Positions 1 to 12,809 of a DNA stretch of 64,000 bases are shown here, in pieces. Both the position numbers and the translations under genes were made by a program. Numbering within the stretch: the stretch's first letter is position 1; each line of letters starts with the position of its first letter. The stretch comes from Choristoneura fumiferana (lineage: Eukaryota > Arthropoda > Insecta > Lepidoptera > Tortricidae): the NCBI RefSeq assembly GCF_025370935.1, contig NC_133481.1, positions 12,480,734-12,544,733 of the forward strand. The letters run 5' to 3'. Below the pieces are notes generated by a model, which saw only the letters and a program-made list of their open reading frames with translations, ran no database searches and had not been told where the DNA came from.

Positions 1-830
1 AGAAACTTGGCAGAGAGTCACTTTTTCAAAATGTAATACTTTAAAACTACAGTATACAACCCTTACCCAAACCATACAGTCAAAAAAATGAATGTAGGAA
101 CCATGTTCTTAGTACCCATAACACAAGCTTTGCTAAGCTTACTTTGGGACTAGGTCAATAGGTGTGAAATTTCCCGTGATATTTATTTTATTTTATGTTC
201 TAAGAAACATGTGCGAGCTGTAGCCAAAGATAAAAAATATGTCTTAGCGCACAGAACAACTTTGACAGATATAAAGATTAATGAGTATGCGTAAAGTAGT
301 TATTGCATCAATACAAAAATACAAGTCAGAACACCAGAAACCAGAAGCAATAAGAGGTTGCATGAAAAAACATTTTTTGCAACTCACACGTAGCTGTTTT
401 CCACGACTTGGCCTCACTAATTCGCGGAGGAGCAAGACAGATATTCCATTTTTTTTATTTTTTTTTTCAATAAGAGGTTTTAGAAACGCAGTTAAAAACT
501 CCGTAGTTCAGAACTACATCAGAACAGCGTAAGAACTGCACTCCGATTGCCTAAAATGGCAGTCCTCTGACAGTCGGGTGCAGTGGTGATGCAGTTGCAC
601 TAACTGCGCAATAACTCCCATTTTGCAGCCGGATTCCAGTTGGAGTGCATGTTTTTGTGAATAATTTGCTAGTGCAACCAAATGCGACCATCTTATTTTA
701 TTAAAATAATTTATGTTAAATAACTTGGCTGAATGCAAGATATTAACCTTTGCCTGCAATTAAATGAGAAAATTGAAACTGTTGTGTCACTATCAGAAAT
801 GTCAGTGAATCTGACAAAGGGATCAAGCAA

Positions 831-948
831 GGCTACTACGAAACTTGAAACTCGAAGTTCGTGTCGTGCGGTCCCTCTGACACTTATACTATTTAATACG
901 AGAGCGAGAGGGACGGTACGATACGAAACTTCGAGTTTCGTAGTAGCC
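831..948. mobile_element. Palindromic MITE, family I, intact copy
   Basis: A 118-bp near-perfect palindrome begins GGCTACTACGAAAC and ends with its reverse complement GTTTCGTAGTAGCC. The centre contains ACTATTTAATACGAG. There is no coding capacity. Related copies are at 1112-1386 (interrupted) and 18510-18614. The long self-complementarity marks a nonautonomous DNA element; the superfamily is not evident. Confidence 0.8.
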
Positions 949-1111
949 GCAAGGTTCGCCGCATGTTCGCCGTGAGTAGTACAACAAGTTTATACAACGT
1001 GCCTACAATTTGTACCTATGGCAGTCGCGGTAGAATCTGGACGAAGCCGTCCGCATCCGTGAGCGCCAACCAGCTTGCGGTCGTAGTACGAATGTGAAAT
1101 CCGCTCAGCAG

Positions 1112-1386
1112 GGCTACTACGAAACTCGAAGTTCGTGGGTTGCGGTCCCTCTGATACTTATACTATTTACAAATTCTGCTTTATAGCTGATGATAAAGTT
1201 GCTTAGAAAGTATTTGTATATATAATGATTTTACTTCAAAAAACCTTACCAGTTTTGATAGCAGTGGGCCCTATTTTTTTATTTGCCCCAGGGCCCTAGG
1301 TTACCTAGCTACGCCACTGACTATTTAGTACGAGAGCGAGAGGGACCGCACGGCATGAACTTTGAGTTTGGAGTTTCGTAGTAGCC
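1112..1386. mobile_element. Palindromic MITE, family I, interrupted by a second insertion
   Basis: Same ends as the copy at 831-948 (GGCTACTACGAAAC and GTAGTAGCC), but the centre is split at ACTATTTA by about 150 bp of unrelated DNA (1170-1319). ACTATTTA is present on both sides of the insert (1162-1169 and 1320-1327), a perfect 8-bp target duplication. Confidence 0.8.
1170..1319. mobile_element. hAT-like nonautonomous insertion with 8-bp TSD
   Basis: The insert lies inside the palindromic MITE and is flanked by ACTATTTA on both sides. Its right end reads, on the minus strand, CAGTGGCGTAGCTAGG, which resembles the CAGTGGCGTAG termini of many insect hAT elements; an 8-bp target duplication is typical of hAT. 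The left end (CAAATTCTG) does not match as an inverted repeat, so that terminus is diverged or truncated. Confidence 0.65.
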
Positions 1387-2278
1387 CTGCTGACTCGGCC
1401 CGACTCCGGCCGGTCGATTAGTGTGTGGTAGGTACTTACCGTTTAGGTACTCTAATGCTTCTCATATGTGCTCTGAGTTCACTTATGCGTTTCCTCTTTC
1501 GCTTAACTTTTTTAATACTGCGATTACCCATATTATTTGCTCTCAAAAGTAGTACTAGCGCGTTAGAAAAATGTGCACAGGTCCGTCGTCGACTACGTAC
1601 ACGCGTGTACTGGCGACTGGGCAATACTTCGCCGCCGCCGCGCGCTAGAACCGTTTTATTTTGCCAAAGACGAAATAAATTGGTATGATTGATGTACTCA
1701 ACCTATCGAAAATCTATGAAGCATAAATCTAAATCTGCTAAAAAACTATTTAATAAAGCAAATTTTGTGTTGATATTCATAATATTTTTCATAATATTTG
1801 GTTTAACGTGTAAATGAAGGCTCTTTTTCAAAAAAAATAATCTATCGAGGTTTTTGTCAGCAATCGTGTTTTTGATGAAGTCAAAAACTAGCTAATAGAC
1901 TGAAAATACACATATAAAAAAATTGCAGTTGTAAGTATTGTGTAAGTATATTTTAAATATTTTCTAAAATTGTAGTTTTCACTACGTACAGCGCCTTAAT
2001 TTCCCAACTTTTCATTTCGCAAACTCTAAAATTGTAAATGTTTCAAGATTTATTTCAGGGCCATCGTGTAGAACCCTTTAGGTTAGAGTAGGTTAATTTT
2101 ATAAAAATCCTGAAATATTTAGTTTCAAAAATATTAAACAGTTGGGAAATGAAAAGTTGCAAAATAAAACATGTTGCCAAACGTTGTTCGCCGAAACAGT
2201 AAACCTATTTAAGCTCTTTTCTCTTTCCTCTTCATTATTAACTTGCTCGTTTGCCATCCAGTCGAATAAAAAACTAAC

Positions 2279-2396
2279 CTGTATCCTGCCAGGATGTCCA
2301 TGAGGGTGCTCTTCCCGGCGCCGGACTGGCCCATGATTACAGTCAGCTCGCCGGAGTGAAACGTCCCACTTAAATCTTTCAGGATCGCCTTTCGTC
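2279..2396 (-). CDS. Gene A, Walker A exon (ABCG half-transporter, partial)
   Basis: This exon encodes the start of the nucleotide-binding domain of an ABC subfamily G transporter. The minus-strand frame reads RKAILKDLSG, then HSGELTVIMG and the Walker A P-loop GQSGAGKST, then LMDILAGYR. It starts after a strong acceptor (TTTTTGCAG) and ends at AG before donor GTTAGT. Its 118 bp length, phase 1 start and phase 2 end are identical to gene B's exon at 51548-51665. Joined to the exon at 16078-16201 it stays in frame (G split across the junction). ABCG proteins are membrane half-transporters that dimerise to move lipids, sterols or pigment precursors; this member's substrate is unknown. The rest of the gene is off the left edge. 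Confidence 0.9.
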
Positions 2397-2769
2397 CTGC
2401 AAAAACGGAAATTGGAAACATAAGAAAACTTACTTATTTCTCTTATCTTACAGAAACTTTTCATATTTTTTTATTTTTATTCGACTGGATGGCAAACGAG
2501 CAAGTGGGTCTCCTGATGGTAAGAGATCAACACCGCCCATAGACACCTGCAACACCAGGGGGATTGCAGTTGCGTTGCCAACTTAGAGGCCTAAGATGGA
2601 ATACCTCAAGTGCCAGTAGTTTCACTGGCTGTCTTATCCTCCACGCCGAAACACAACAGTGCAAGCACTGCTGCTTCACGGCAGGATTAGCGAGCAAGAT
2701 GGTGGTAGCAATCCGGGCGGACCTTGCACAAGGTCCTACCACCTGCAATCATATCAAGAAATATGAAAT

Positions 2770-3010
2770 ACTAGCCGTTATCCGCGACTCTGTCCGCGTA
2801 GAATTCGGTTATCGCTATCATGCGGGAACTATGCAATATTCCGGGATAAAAGCTATCCTATGTCCTTCCCGGGACTTAAACTGTCTACCGAATCTGTATA
2901 CCTAATTTCATCTAAATCGGTTGAGCAGTTTAGACGTGATTGAGTAACAAACATCCAAACACCTAACATACAAACATCTTCACAAACTTAGTAGGATTAG
3001 TAGGAAGTAG
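2770..3010. repeat. Dispersed lepidopteran repeat (TTTCATCTAAATCGG type)
   Basis: The segment contains AATTTCATCTAAATCGGTT, TTTAGACGTGA, GTAACAAACA and a TAGTAGGATTAGTAGG end. Close relatives are at 12810-13020 and, for the 3' part, 40500-40590. The structure is typical of abundant short interspersed elements of Lepidoptera; the family is not assigned. Confidence 0.6.
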
Positions 3011-4717
3011 GATAAGATAACTAGATTTTACATATTTCCAACTTTAAACTTTTTTCCAGGGTTAATATAAAGATTATCTTGATAAAAATGCTAGTACACA
3101 CAACAAGTACTGGTCCCTTAAATATTTGGATGCGAATGAACTTGCTACGTAATTAGAATGTGGAATCGTAACATTCTTATGAAAAGTGAACGGAACGATT
3201 GACTCCCACATATACAAATACCATTACTTCTTTAACATCCACATTACGTACACGCGCATTTCGTGTACAAGTACAAATATTATCCCCTCATAGTAAGTTA
3301 TAAGCTCTAAACAAAGATCTCATTCCATCAAATCGTAACTAAATAAACAGTGAATTATTGTCTATTAAACATCTCCAAGATGAACAGTAAAATGTCTGTA
3401 GGTACGTCAATCAAGAATTATGCACGACTTCAATACCATCATCAACATAAAAGTATAAGTCGTTGCCATATTAACTATTGCACACAAATCACGTCTCCGT
3501 GATTTTCACCAAGTTGATATTATGTAAGTATAATGTTATTCAACAGACTATACATTTGGTGAACATCAACCTCTTTATTTATTCTCTATATTAAACAATA
3601 AACACCTCTAAGTATATTAAATAAATTATGAAGACTAAAGACAAATGTGCCATTCTTCAGATTTAAATTTATTTAATAAGTAATTTTAATTTGAATTTAT
3701 TGGTTTGCCAACTGATATAAACATCATTAAAATAGCAGAACGTCGATGTGTTAGTAACATATTATGTAAACAGTGTTAATCCAATAATAGGCAAACACAA
3801 CCTGCATAACTAATACTATTCCTTATAATGTGGAGCCCAGCTCCCTTATAGATAAATATATAATTTATTCTTTTATTTCTCTGTTGTCTTATGTCTGTCG
3901 ACTGTTTAAACGTGAAATCCGATCACGAGAAGTAGGTATCCATTCATCAGATTTGACGCACGCAACACGTAATAACCTAACCTAACCAACGAAAAGCTGG
4001 AAAACCCCGACTTTTTCACTTCAAAGTTCAATATCTCAAAAACGGCTAAAACGATTTTGATGAAACATGTCTAAGAACCATCTCTAGAAAACCTGATTTC
4101 AAATAAAAGAAACCGTATTCAAATCGGTCCACCCGTTTAAGACAAACACACAGACATACAGACACACATAGCGGTCAAACTTATAAACACGCTTTTTTTG
4201 CGTCGGAGGTTAAAAATGGAGTAACACAGCCGGTGTGACCCATCACAAAGGTACTCGGACCGGAGCAAAGGTACCCATTATACAAAACTGTGATAGTTTT
4301 CCTATAAATTCGTTATACATACAATGTGCAACGTGCAACTGCAGTTTTTTTCCATATATCCAAAAGCAACATTATTCTTACATGTTATTTGAGACATGTA
4401 AACGTAATGGCTACGGTGTTTTACAATCGGCAGTACGTGTGGGCTTTCCTCTTTGGTGTCCTCATTATGCAAAGGAAGCGCTTAACAAAACTAAGGACGT
4501 AGTCAATTGTTTTAGCGTTAGGGTCCGCACACGCATCTCGTGATTGCTTTTGCTCCAGTCCAGTTCTAGTCATTCTAGCTATGTCAGCTAACCTCGATTT
4601 AATTGAATACCGAGATCAATACAATTTGTAATACCAATATAATTTTGATTCACGCCCAACTCGGTATCGCTGACAATGTAAATCTATTACTTAGTAAGTA
4701 TAGAAACGTGCACCCTA

Positions 4718-4870
4718 AATCCTACTAATATTATAAATGCGAAAGTTTGTGAGTGAGTGCGTATGTTTTTTACTTCTTCACGCTGAAACGGCTAGACTGA
4801 TTTGGATAAAGTTTGGCTAAAAGTTAGTTTATAATCTGGATTTAAACATAGGCTACTTTTTAACCGACTT
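4718..4870. repeat. Dispersed repeat, CCTACTAATATTATAAATGCG end
   Basis: Begins at AATCCTACTAATATTATAAA, followed by GCGAAAGTTTGTGAGTGAG and CACGCTGAAACGGCTAGACTG. The same start occurs at 31387 and 53968 and, on the opposite strand, near 30480. This is a high-copy lepidopteran repeat end; no coding frame remains. Confidence 0.6.
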
Positions 4871-5444
4871 CAAAAAAGGAGGAGGTTATCAATTCGGTTG
4901 TATTTTTTTTTTTTTTTTTAATGTTTGTTACCTCAGAACTCCGTCATTTATGAACCGATTTGAAAATTTTTTTTTGAGTTCGTCTAGGAATGCTTTCAAT
5001 TAGGTCCCATAAGCAGCAAATTAGGATCTGATGATCTGATCTTAAGGAAATCGAGGGAACTCTTCAAATATTGTAGGGACACCTATAGTAATTTGGATAT
5101 ATTTAGTAGTAACTCGTGCATTTGCTCTTGCAAATCATAATTTGGTGAAGTGGAACTGATGATGAAGACCAGATTTGACCAACGGAACTACTACTATCAA
5201 TAACAAGTATTGCACGGGTTAAATTTAAATTATCATGATTAATATACTTACCTAGATAAGCAACTAAGAAGAAGCTTTAAGTTAATGATTCTTTCGAACT
5301 GATCTGATGCTGAAGCCAGAAGGTAGGCAACGGAACTCTGTTATAAAACAACGTAACTAAGTCGTGTTTGAGCTTAATGGAATCGTTGTGAGATGTTCTT
5401 TGGCTACAAATCACTAAAAAGTGATAAATAAAAAAATTTTTAAC

Positions 5445-5766
5445 AAAAAGTAAAACCGACTCCAAAAAATAAAAAATAACAAAAAATGGAACCGACTACA
5501 AAACCCTCGAAAATATTTTCTAGGTAAGTAGGTACGTACTAGCTCGAAGTCGTGACTCAGCACGACCCAGCAGGAGGGATTGAAACCCATAGTATGTAGG
5601 TGAGGTAGACGACTATTGTGAATTGTCCCACTCCTGCTGGCTCGTGCTGAGGCACCGACTTCGAGCTAGTACGTACCTACTTACCTAGAAAAATATTTTC
5701 AAGGGTTTTGTAGTCGGTTCCATTTTTTGTTATTTTTTTATTTTTTTGGAGTCGGTTTTACTTTTT
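5445..5766. mobile_element. Long palindromic (foldback/MITE) element
   Basis: Two arms of about 135 bp are inverted copies of each other around a loop of about 50 bp (roughly 5579-5627). The outer arm contains AGTAAAACCGACTCC and GGAACCGACTACAAAACCCT; the inner arm contains GTACGTACTAGCTCGAAGTC. No open frame is present. A transcript through it would fold into a long hairpin. Confidence 0.8.
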
Positions 5767-7910
5767 TTATTCCAATATTCCCCGGAATAGGGATAAAATC
5801 TTGAAATTTCTACCGCTGCGTTTAAAGTCTTAAAACTTTGGACAGCTGTTCTAAACACAACCTCAATGAAGACCACGATATAAAATTTGGGAATTTCCAG
5901 GGGAATATTGTAAAATCCCGGAATTTCAAATGTAACTACCAGATCGAATAGTTAACTTAAATAATAATAATGTGGAAAAAGAAGACAAATGGTCATTATT
6001 ATTGTGTAACTAATTTATGCATCCCGTCTCGTGTCCACGCACAGATTTTATTTCACTAATTGAATAGTAAGTAACCTTGTATTGTCATGACACCATACAA
6101 TGTCAATCATCTTGAAGCATTTATTTTTTGAAGGAAAGATAAAAACAATAATACTAGTCATTCTTTAATTTATCCTTATGGCACTTAGAATAAGAATAAA
6201 TTTATTTGCCAAAATTGAAAAACGTCATTTAGTATTTAAAATAATAAAGTATCAATCATAAATTTGTGTACAATCTAATATTCTTGAAATAGCTGGCAAT
6301 AAATGATAATTCTCTACACCTAGTTTAGAGAACTGTAGTGGCATTATAACACCTTTGGGCGTCCAAGTAGAGGATAGTGGGTTCGAATAGAATCTCTGAT
6401 TGGTTTAAGCTTTTCAGTAAAGAAAAAATTAGAACATAGAACTGTGTAACTTAATGACGTGTATAAAGTTTCTAATCCAAATTTAATTAGTTCGTGTACT
6501 AACCATGGCTCAAGTACCTTGATTCTGAGAAGAGGCTTGTGCCTAGTAGGTACTGGAACTTTTTAATTTGCATAAACTTAAAAGAACCTCAGATATGTTT
6601 GAATTAACAATTTTAAAGAAGCAAAGGATCATCTTTTACACCAACTAACATGTAGTTCGTTAATGGTTCGGCATTTTACAAAGTCAAGTAGTGACATTTC
6701 ATTCAATTTGTTGAATATTTATTTACGAGTACATTGTTATGTGCTAGGTGTTGCGGCACCATTTTTACTGTGTTACTTCTCAAAATTTTGGATTAAATAC
6801 GCGGGAAACATTGTCAGTGACTCAAAGGCCCGATTGTATTTTGATAGAACTTCTAATAGGGAATATTAGATAACAATGAAAGGTAAAGTAAACAACGAAT
6901 CATTGATGACTAATTGGATGTTAAATTTTATTTAGATTAAAAAAGAAAAAAAAAACGACATCCCCATAAGCCATTTGCTCTATTCAAGTAAGAGTACGAA
7001 TCGCACGCATGATGATAATTGATGTGTGCCAGATAGACGTACAAGCGAGTTCGTGTAGACTTGGCGAGTTTTTTTTCTCTCGTGTCATATGTTCGAGAAC
7101 TCGAACAAACACACCCGAAGAAGCACGCCGAGCTACAAGTATAAGAGGGCAGGGATCGAGAGAGCAGAGCTAAAAAGTGATGACTGCCTATTGTCTACCC
7201 TGCATTTTGCCTCTATATAAACTTATTATACCTACTGGTCTGTTGTGTGCAATAATAGTTATTTGTGCAACAAGAGAGCAAAGTCGTTTTTTGGTGCGAG
7301 TGTTGATTTTAAATCCCGAGTAAGCGAAGGATTCTATAATTGAATCACGATAGCGAGTGATTCTAGGGTAGAATCCTGAGAGATCAGCGATGAAAAAAAC
7401 TTTGGTCTCGTGTGACACATACAACTTTTCACCTGAGCAGCGAGAAAATTTAATTTAAATTAAGTAAAGGTTAAAATAAAACCACATATAATGGTAGAAG
7501 ACAAAAAATATCAAAAACATTAAAATATAATCCGATTGTTAAGAAATAAAAATGATTCACACAGTCGCCATAACATCTTTAAAAAGTCACAAACATTTAA
7601 AATGCCAGACAACGATCAAAAGTCTCCGGTAAGTAGACAGGTTTTGAATATGGAACGAAAAAGTATCCAGTATAAAAATAAACCTTTTCTCAAACATGCT
7701 CGGAAATGTATGCGTTAATGTCACGAAATGGAGACATGAAGTTTCTCATTTATGCCTCCCTACACCTCCCTACATAACTTCTTGGCCTAGGCCATGAAGT
7801 ATGTATGAAAATCCATTATTGTCCGCTGTTCTAACTTTTTAAATTTGCTTACTAACATTAAACTGACCAAGGAAAAATTACGAACAGCCAACCACCACTA
7901 ACTACTCTGT

Positions 7911-8057
7911 AAGCGATGCGATGCGATGCGAAGCGATGCGAAGCGATTTGAAGCGATGCGAAGCGATGCGAAGCGATGCGAAGCGATACGAAGCGACGCG
8001 AAGCGATGCGAAGAGAAGCGATGCGAAGCGATGCGAAGATGGATGGATGGATGGATG
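7911..8057. repeat. 10-bp minisatellite (AAGCGATGCG)n and GATG tract
   Basis: About 12 tandem copies of AAGCGATGCG with point variants (for example AAGCGATTTG, AAGCGATACG) are followed by a short (GATG)n tract at 8036-8057. The apparent reading frames on both strands here come from the repeat and are not genes. Confidence 0.9.
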
Positions 8058-9319
8058 TATGAAATATTTCCTCACATTGTTTGAGAAAACCACTATACAA
8101 GCCTCGGCCAGAACAGGGATTGCTGGACTCGTTTTATCCGGCCTCGTCTACGACTCGGCCGTCTACCCCGAACTCGTCCATCAATCCCTTACTTCATGGC
8201 CTCTGCAGTAATGTACTATTAAATATGATTTTATTAGGACTTCTATTGTTTGAAACATGAATATAAATAGATAACCTACTTGCTAATTCATTCAATTTGA
8301 CAAAATATTTGATCCAACTTTAAGAGATAGGCCGTATACGGAACGATTTTATTTAAAAAAAAAAGAGCAGTGGCTTTCGTACAAGGAGGTTGCATACTTT
8401 ATTAAAAGAGTGGGAAAATTTTAACATTTCGGAATTATTTCGCTGTCGTAAAGTTTACTAGGTACGTTATTTTTTTAATTTCACTTATTTTAATTTCAAT
8501 TAATTCATTATTGACATATTTTTAACGCTTTAGCAACACAGTATTTTTATTAGGTTGGTATATGCTCCTTGCTTGATTAAAAAGTAATAAAAAACTTAGA
8601 AAAAAGTAAAATTGAGCGGGATATTCGTTCATTTATGCTCGTTTTGTTTGCTAATTTATCTTTGTAGTTTTTTAGTTTATTTGAGAAAAGCACCGTACAA
8701 GCTTCGAACAATAGGTATGTGGTATACTAAATCCCTCTAATAATGCACTATATACTTAATATAACAAACGTTTTGTAATTTTGCGGTTATATATGTATCC
8801 GAACGTTTGTTTGTTTCTTCTTAGGCCTACAGAATTTGAAAATCGGACTTAGTATCGTTTTGATCCTCTCTCGCTTTTTTCATATTGAAGTGAAAGTGAC
8901 AGATCTTAGTCAAGTTCAAATATTTGAAATTCAGTGAGTGGACCCAGCACTGTCCTCAGAATTAAAAAAAAATATATATTTAAAAAGCTACTTTGTCTCA
9001 CGGAGTGAGCAAAATGCGATTTTGCTCACTGATTTTTCATAGCAAAACCTGCCTGTTTGAGCTGCTGAGGTGAAAAGAATATTTGTATTGTATTGTTATT
9101 TATGTGAAATTGCTTGCAAGTCTAGATATAATATGTAGGTATTATTACGAGTATTCTATTTTATAAAAAAAAAGTTTTTTTTTAATTCCGGCCCTTCTAT
9201 TTTTTTTTAAATATTGCTATTTTAGCTTCGACGTCGAGCCTTTCTTTATAAAATACCATTTCTAGTTGCACGTGTGTCGCGCTAAGAAATTGTAATAATT
9301 ACTGTTCGGATGACCTCTG

Positions 9320-9425
9320 ATTAAAGCCGGTTGATGCAGGACGCTACCAACCAAAGCAACTGGAGGTATAAGGGAAGGTCTATTGCCAACAGTGGACGTC
9401 CTACGACAGATATGCTTATTATATT
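9320..9425 (+). repeat. LINE 3' tail fragment (RTE-like)
   Basis: Contains GCAACTGGAGGTATAAGGG, then AACAGTGGACGTCCTACG. This matches the 3' end of the element whose coding end is seen at 30783-31234, and a similar tail at 38064-38160. Only the terminal untranslated or C-terminal part is present. Confidence 0.6.
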
Positions 9426-9600
9426 GTTAGGTTGATATCCGTGGGCTTTGAACCCTGAGTCAAACGAACACAAAACGTACGAACTGTTTAGACGGCTATT
9501 ATTATCTTACCCTACTTAGCTTTGTGAGTTCTTCACTTCGTTAACGTTGATAGGCAAATTAGTATCCGTTTCAATTAGTAAACTTAGTTATTATTATAAT

Positions 9601-10387
9601 ATGTGGCGTTATCTGGTAAAAGGTACCTTGTTGTCGGTTCTAGTTTCCGAGATAATCGCGTTTAAAGTAAAATATCGAAAAAAATCAGGGACAGTTTCAT
9701 GTTAACCTTAGCGGTCCCCCGACACCGACGACGCTTAGATAAAAAATATTACTAGATACTTTATACTAAATTAACTTAGGCTAATTTTGCGGGAAATCAG
9801 CATAGTCCCCGCGGGATAGAGATAAACGAATTCTTCGCAGATGAAGTCGCGGGCAACAGCTAAGTAGCGCATAATTATTTTTTACTTTTTAATTGTCTTT
9901 TAAGCAGCGTTTTTTTTTCGGGCGTTTTTATTTTTATTTTTGCTGGCGTTTTTTTAAGTCGGGGTTTTTTTTTTACTCTATATTAATAAGCAGGGTCTAA
10001 ATTTTATTTTGACAGAGACACAAGTTTTTAAATCGATTTTTAATGAGTTAAAACATCCCTTAAAGTTTAGTAAGAAAGGTACCTTATTGTCGGTGCCGCT
10101 CTTGAATGCTTTCTGTGCGCTCGGTATCGGTTTGGAAGACGTGTCGGACGTCGGTACTTTGTCGGCGCGTCATCATCATCATCATCATCCCAGCCTATAC
10201 GTCCCACTGCTGGGCACAGGCCTCCTCTCAGAATGAGAGAGCTTGGGCAGTAGTTAAAAAACGTCAATATCTATTAAACCTACATGCATGTTTCTTACAT
10301 GGTTCGATAGCTAAATGTATGTAGATTATGGGGATATCAATAACTCAATACCGACAACAAGGTACCTTTTCCCAGATAATGCCACAT
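9601..10387. mobile_element. 787-bp TIR DNA element with nested LINE tail
   Basis: The left end ATGTGGCGTTATCTGG, followed by AAAGGTACCTTGTTGTCGG, is mirrored at the right end (CCGACAACAAGGTACC...CCCAGATAATGCCACAT). Inverted repeats are about 40 bp with a few mismatches. A further internal copy of the arm (AAAGGTACCTTATTGTCGG) starts near 10076. A reverse-oriented LINE tail (about 10174-10235) sits inside. No transposase frame was recognised. Confidence 0.7.
10174..10235 (-). repeat. LINE 3' tail (CATCATCAT / CCCAGCCTATACGTCCCA)
   Basis: On the minus strand this reads GAGGAGGCCTGTGCCCAGC, then GTGGGACGTATAGGCTGGG and (ATG)n. The same tail occurs at 37170-37385, 39240-39445 and 62105-62172. 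The ATG run marks the 3' terminus of a lepidopteran non-LTR element. Confidence 0.7.
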
Positions 10388-12287
10388 ATAACTATGTTGT
10401 TAGTTGGTGTTCTTTTACCAAAACTTTTGGAACACATAAATATTGTAGACATAGTTTAGTTTAAAATGCGGAAGCCTAAAAATGGCCTTGTCCACCGGAG
10501 AGCAATTTTACCATTGTCTCGTGAGTTTTGCTGTTGCACGGTAAAAAAATCTAGAAAACGAAATACGTGAGGTAGTTGGTGGTTGGTGTTAGTGTTGGTG
10601 AAAATGGTGGATGAACGATGCGAGCAAAAATATTCATAAGTATCGTCATTTGGTTTGTTCTGACTTTCTCTTGTTTAACTGTCTTTTATACAGGTATTAA
10701 TAATTGCTACACAAAAGTTCGTTATTATTAGCGAATTACTATCAAATGGACCAATCGGGCAATGGGGCAGTGTTTAAGTATAAGTATATAATATTGTAAT
10801 GAGGTACGGTCCGTAGACAAATAACAATAGAAACCTTTACAAGGTTATATATGCAAGGGCACTGGCCTATTAATGTGGGCTACTGTGTCGAGAACCGCTA
10901 GAACATAGTGATAGTGAAGCTATGCAGTTTCAGTTATACAAGCAAAAACAATGGGAACACCAACTAATATTTAATTCCGAATTTGCTAATTCCGATTTTC
11001 AAAACTCCAACTTTCACAATTCCTAAATAATTCCGATTACTTAAAAACATGAAATTTATTTTTCCGAATTTCACAATATATATTTTTTTTAATATCCGGT
11101 TTTTAAAACTGCTTATTGGCCCGAAGTATATACCGATTATTAAATTTCCGAAATGACATTGCTAATTCGGAAACATTAAAACAATACACTACTGCTACTA
11201 CTACTGCTGTACTATTGAAATGTTTTCGTAATACAGCGATTTTAACAGTCTGGGGATTTTTGAGTCCATGACAATGACTCAAAAATTCACAACTATACTC
11301 GCGTCATATAAACAAATCTAATGACATATTAGTTATTAAAATTGGTTGAAATGTAGAATAGGACACGAATAGATAAAGAAACGGACACACATTATAGTTC
11401 AAACATATGACCTTCCTTTTGGGCTTCACCGCAGTCGGTTAAAAACAATGCTCTGCGGTATGTCCCATACCTAACATCACATTGTTAAAACGTTAATTCT
11501 TGTCCAACGAATGGAAAAAATCCTTTTTGCAATACCATCTAAAACAAAACCAAATGCGGTTTTTTAATGAATAACTTAATTGCGTTGAAGCTAAATATCT
11601 AAATGTAAAATTTACTTAACTCCCTCCAATGATAATTACTTACACGAGTAACACGGGGACGTACTCTCCTAACCACAAACACGCTTCCAAAATAAGGTCT
11701 TTAAGGATACTGATACTCCTGCAAGATGCATCAGTACTTTTAATCATCCGATATGGTTAACCACAGCGCCACGGTCAACACTTTACTCATTATTGACCAA
11801 CTTGAGAGCAAAAACTGCTAGTTTTAGAGGAGGGTATATAAAATCCTGAAGTGCAAGTTCTTGATTCAAAAAACGTCTTGGATACGTTTACGTTGACGAC
11901 TCATTTGTTAGGTACGGGGAAATTGACAGCTGTTGTAGCGGCGCGTATCGGTAAAAAATTGTGGTCGAAATACTTGTCACTAATATTGAACACATTCAAT
12001 AAAAAATAGTCAAACACTCAAGATAGTAGAAGTGTATTTTTTCATTCAAAATCTGTCAACGGTTTACGTCCTAGTTGGTGAGTTTTAGTTTTTTGTTTTA
12101 ATTTTGCTTTTGTCCACAATACGCGTACGCCACAATAAATTTGCACTGACCATTTTTGTAAGTTAAAGCAACCATACCTATTATGTGTGTAAAATAAATA
12201 TTTAATATAGGTATTTATTACATTCGAAGAAATGCCTGTATAATATAAAACAAAATAAAGGTAACTAAAACTACATACAAACTAAAA

Positions 12288-12660
12288 TTATAAATAAAAA
12301 AGTTGCCCAAAATCACTGCCAGGTGGTAAGGTGCCCAGAAGGCTGGCAGCATTACCACGCTGTATGGCAATGCTTAATCTTTGTGCTAAGAAAAAGCCAG
12401 CCCTCTGGTCACCCGAAGCCGTAATCAATTTGGACGACAATGATTTGAAAATATTAACAGCACTCAAACCCCAAGGACCCATGGTTTCTACCCCAAACGG
12501 CTCAAAAATGTAGGCACTACTGATGCCTACATATTTGCGCCGTTTGAGGCATTCCGCCGAGTCTGCAGCAGCACCGGCCCTGTTGGCTGTAGATGGAAGG
12601 TGGGACGGCGCGAGTGTGTCGACGCAAGTGGCGTCCCAAACCAACGGCCGTCCCAAATAA
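12288..12660 (-). pseudogene. Orphan C-terminal fragment of a retroelement polyprotein
   Basis: A minus-strand frame of about 120 residues is open to its stop codon and reads like a conserved C-terminal module of retroelement-associated proteins of invertebrates: GRPLVWDATCVDTLAPSHLP, then FEPFGVETMGPWG, then SGDQRAGFFLAQRLSIAIQ. The assignment is from recalled family resemblance, not a search. Nothing resembling reverse transcriptase precedes it, and homology seems to begin abruptly after a short unrelated leader, so it is probably a 5'-truncated insertion in gene A's intron. It has no in-frame stop, so it may be recent. Confidence 0.55.
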
Positions 12661-12809
12661 ATATTAATTATGTAGTACACATAAAAAGATTCTGTTCTTC
12701 TTTTTTTCTTTTATAATTTTATGAACATCCGTAAAAACATAGTTACCTACATACTGTCGAATACCTAGCATCCATTATTGGAAGTCGGTTAGTTACTTAG
12801 TTTTATAAT

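Larger units (their letters stand above)
1..2278. other. Gene A second intron (partial), repeat-bearing
   Basis: No exon of gene A was recognised between the Walker A exon and the left edge: no open stretch resembles the Q-loop segment expected next in an ABCG protein. The stretch holds two copies of a palindromic MITE (831-948 and 1112-1386, listed separately) and otherwise AT-rich DNA. The remaining exons of gene A must lie to the left of the window. Confidence 0.6.

Noticed and set aside
7858..8211. Overlapping Arg/Ser/Ala-rich open frames on both strands
   Set aside because: They arise from the 10-bp AAGCGATGCG minisatellite and are not genes.
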